Assembly: GCF_003284935.1 (NCBI RefSeq)
Contig: NZ_QMEV01000010.1
Span: 55,462 to 119,461 of the forward strand
Direction: 5' to 3'
From: Mycobacterium colombiense
GTDB lineage: Bacteria > Actinomycetota > Actinomycetes > Mycobacteriales > Mycobacteriaceae
DNA length: 64,000 nt
Part shown: piece after piece, positions 63,968 to 64,000 of the stretch
Layout of the letters: every line of letters begins with the position of its first letter
Numbering within the stretch: position 1 is the stretch's first letter
Program-made: the position numbers and the translations under genes
Notes under the pieces: generated by a model
Told to the model about the DNA's origin: nothing
What the model saw: only the letters and a program-made list of their open reading frames with translations
Databases searched by the model: none

Positions 63968-64000
63968 GCCGCGGGTCAACCCGGCGGGTTCTGGTCGGCG

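Overview
The window comes from a slow-growing Mycobacterium. High GC, GTG/TTG starts, and the order of core genes all fit: it reads as the reverse complement of the M. tuberculosis Rv2117-Rv2141c segment. I recognise orthologues of Rv2141c (M20 peptidase), TB18.6, pyrD, lppL, Rv2137c, Rv2135c, Rv2134c, Rv2133c, cysQ, mshC, Rv2129c, ansP1, Rv2125, metH, hisE, hisG, Rv2120c, Rv2119, trmI and Rv2117. The accessory content resembles non-tuberculous species such as the M. avium complex, but the species cannot be fixed from sequence alone.

Three accessory blocks interrupt this backbone. (1) About 1.2-8.0 kb is a compact actinobacterial integrative conjugative element (pSAM2-like): a Nudix protein, an HTH regulator, a SCO3933-type regulator, an FtsK/TraSA translocase, a frameshifted Rep gene and a large serine recombinase. 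The last codons of the recombinase lie inside a tRNA-Leu(GAG) gene. The regulators diverge from a region with about nine TGTCCG-like boxes spaced near 10.5 bp. (2) About 10.1-14.95 kb separates TB18.6 from pyrD. It holds a decayed 13E12-type HNH gene, a GreA/B-like protein, an Rv1733c-family membrane protein and a PucR regulator. A diverged 71-bp copy of the pyrD 3' end lies at its inner edge. (3) About 22.4-48.3 kb is inserted between mshC and the Rv2129c orthologue. It starts with an XRE / ImmA-type protease / MAB_1171c-type membrane protein operon, followed by two tandem large LuxR-type ATPase regulators and a biosynthetic gene cluster.

The cluster (32.05-47.7 kb) is the main discovery candidate. 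It encodes a ThDP enzyme, a 3709-residue trimodular NRPS (C-A-PCP x3, TE) whose last ~244 residues are a tryptophan 2,3-dioxygenase, an alpha/beta hydrolase with kynurenine-formamidase features, a divergent-strand operon of cytochrome P450 and MbtH, and a small Trp-rich ORF upstream of mbtH. TDO plus formamidase would turn tryptophan into N-formylkynurenine and then kynurenine, so I infer a kynurenine-containing (or otherwise oxidised-Trp) tripeptide. By eye, the adenylation codes are Thr-like for module 2 and of an aromatic-like type for modules 1 and 3.

The right part (48.3-64 kb) is conserved housekeeping: asparagine permease, B12-dependent methionine synthase, 4-alpha-glucanotransferase, the hisEG pair, a disulfide oxidoreductase, a RecB-like nuclease and the TrmI tRNA methylase. 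A TetR pseudogene lies just before hisE.
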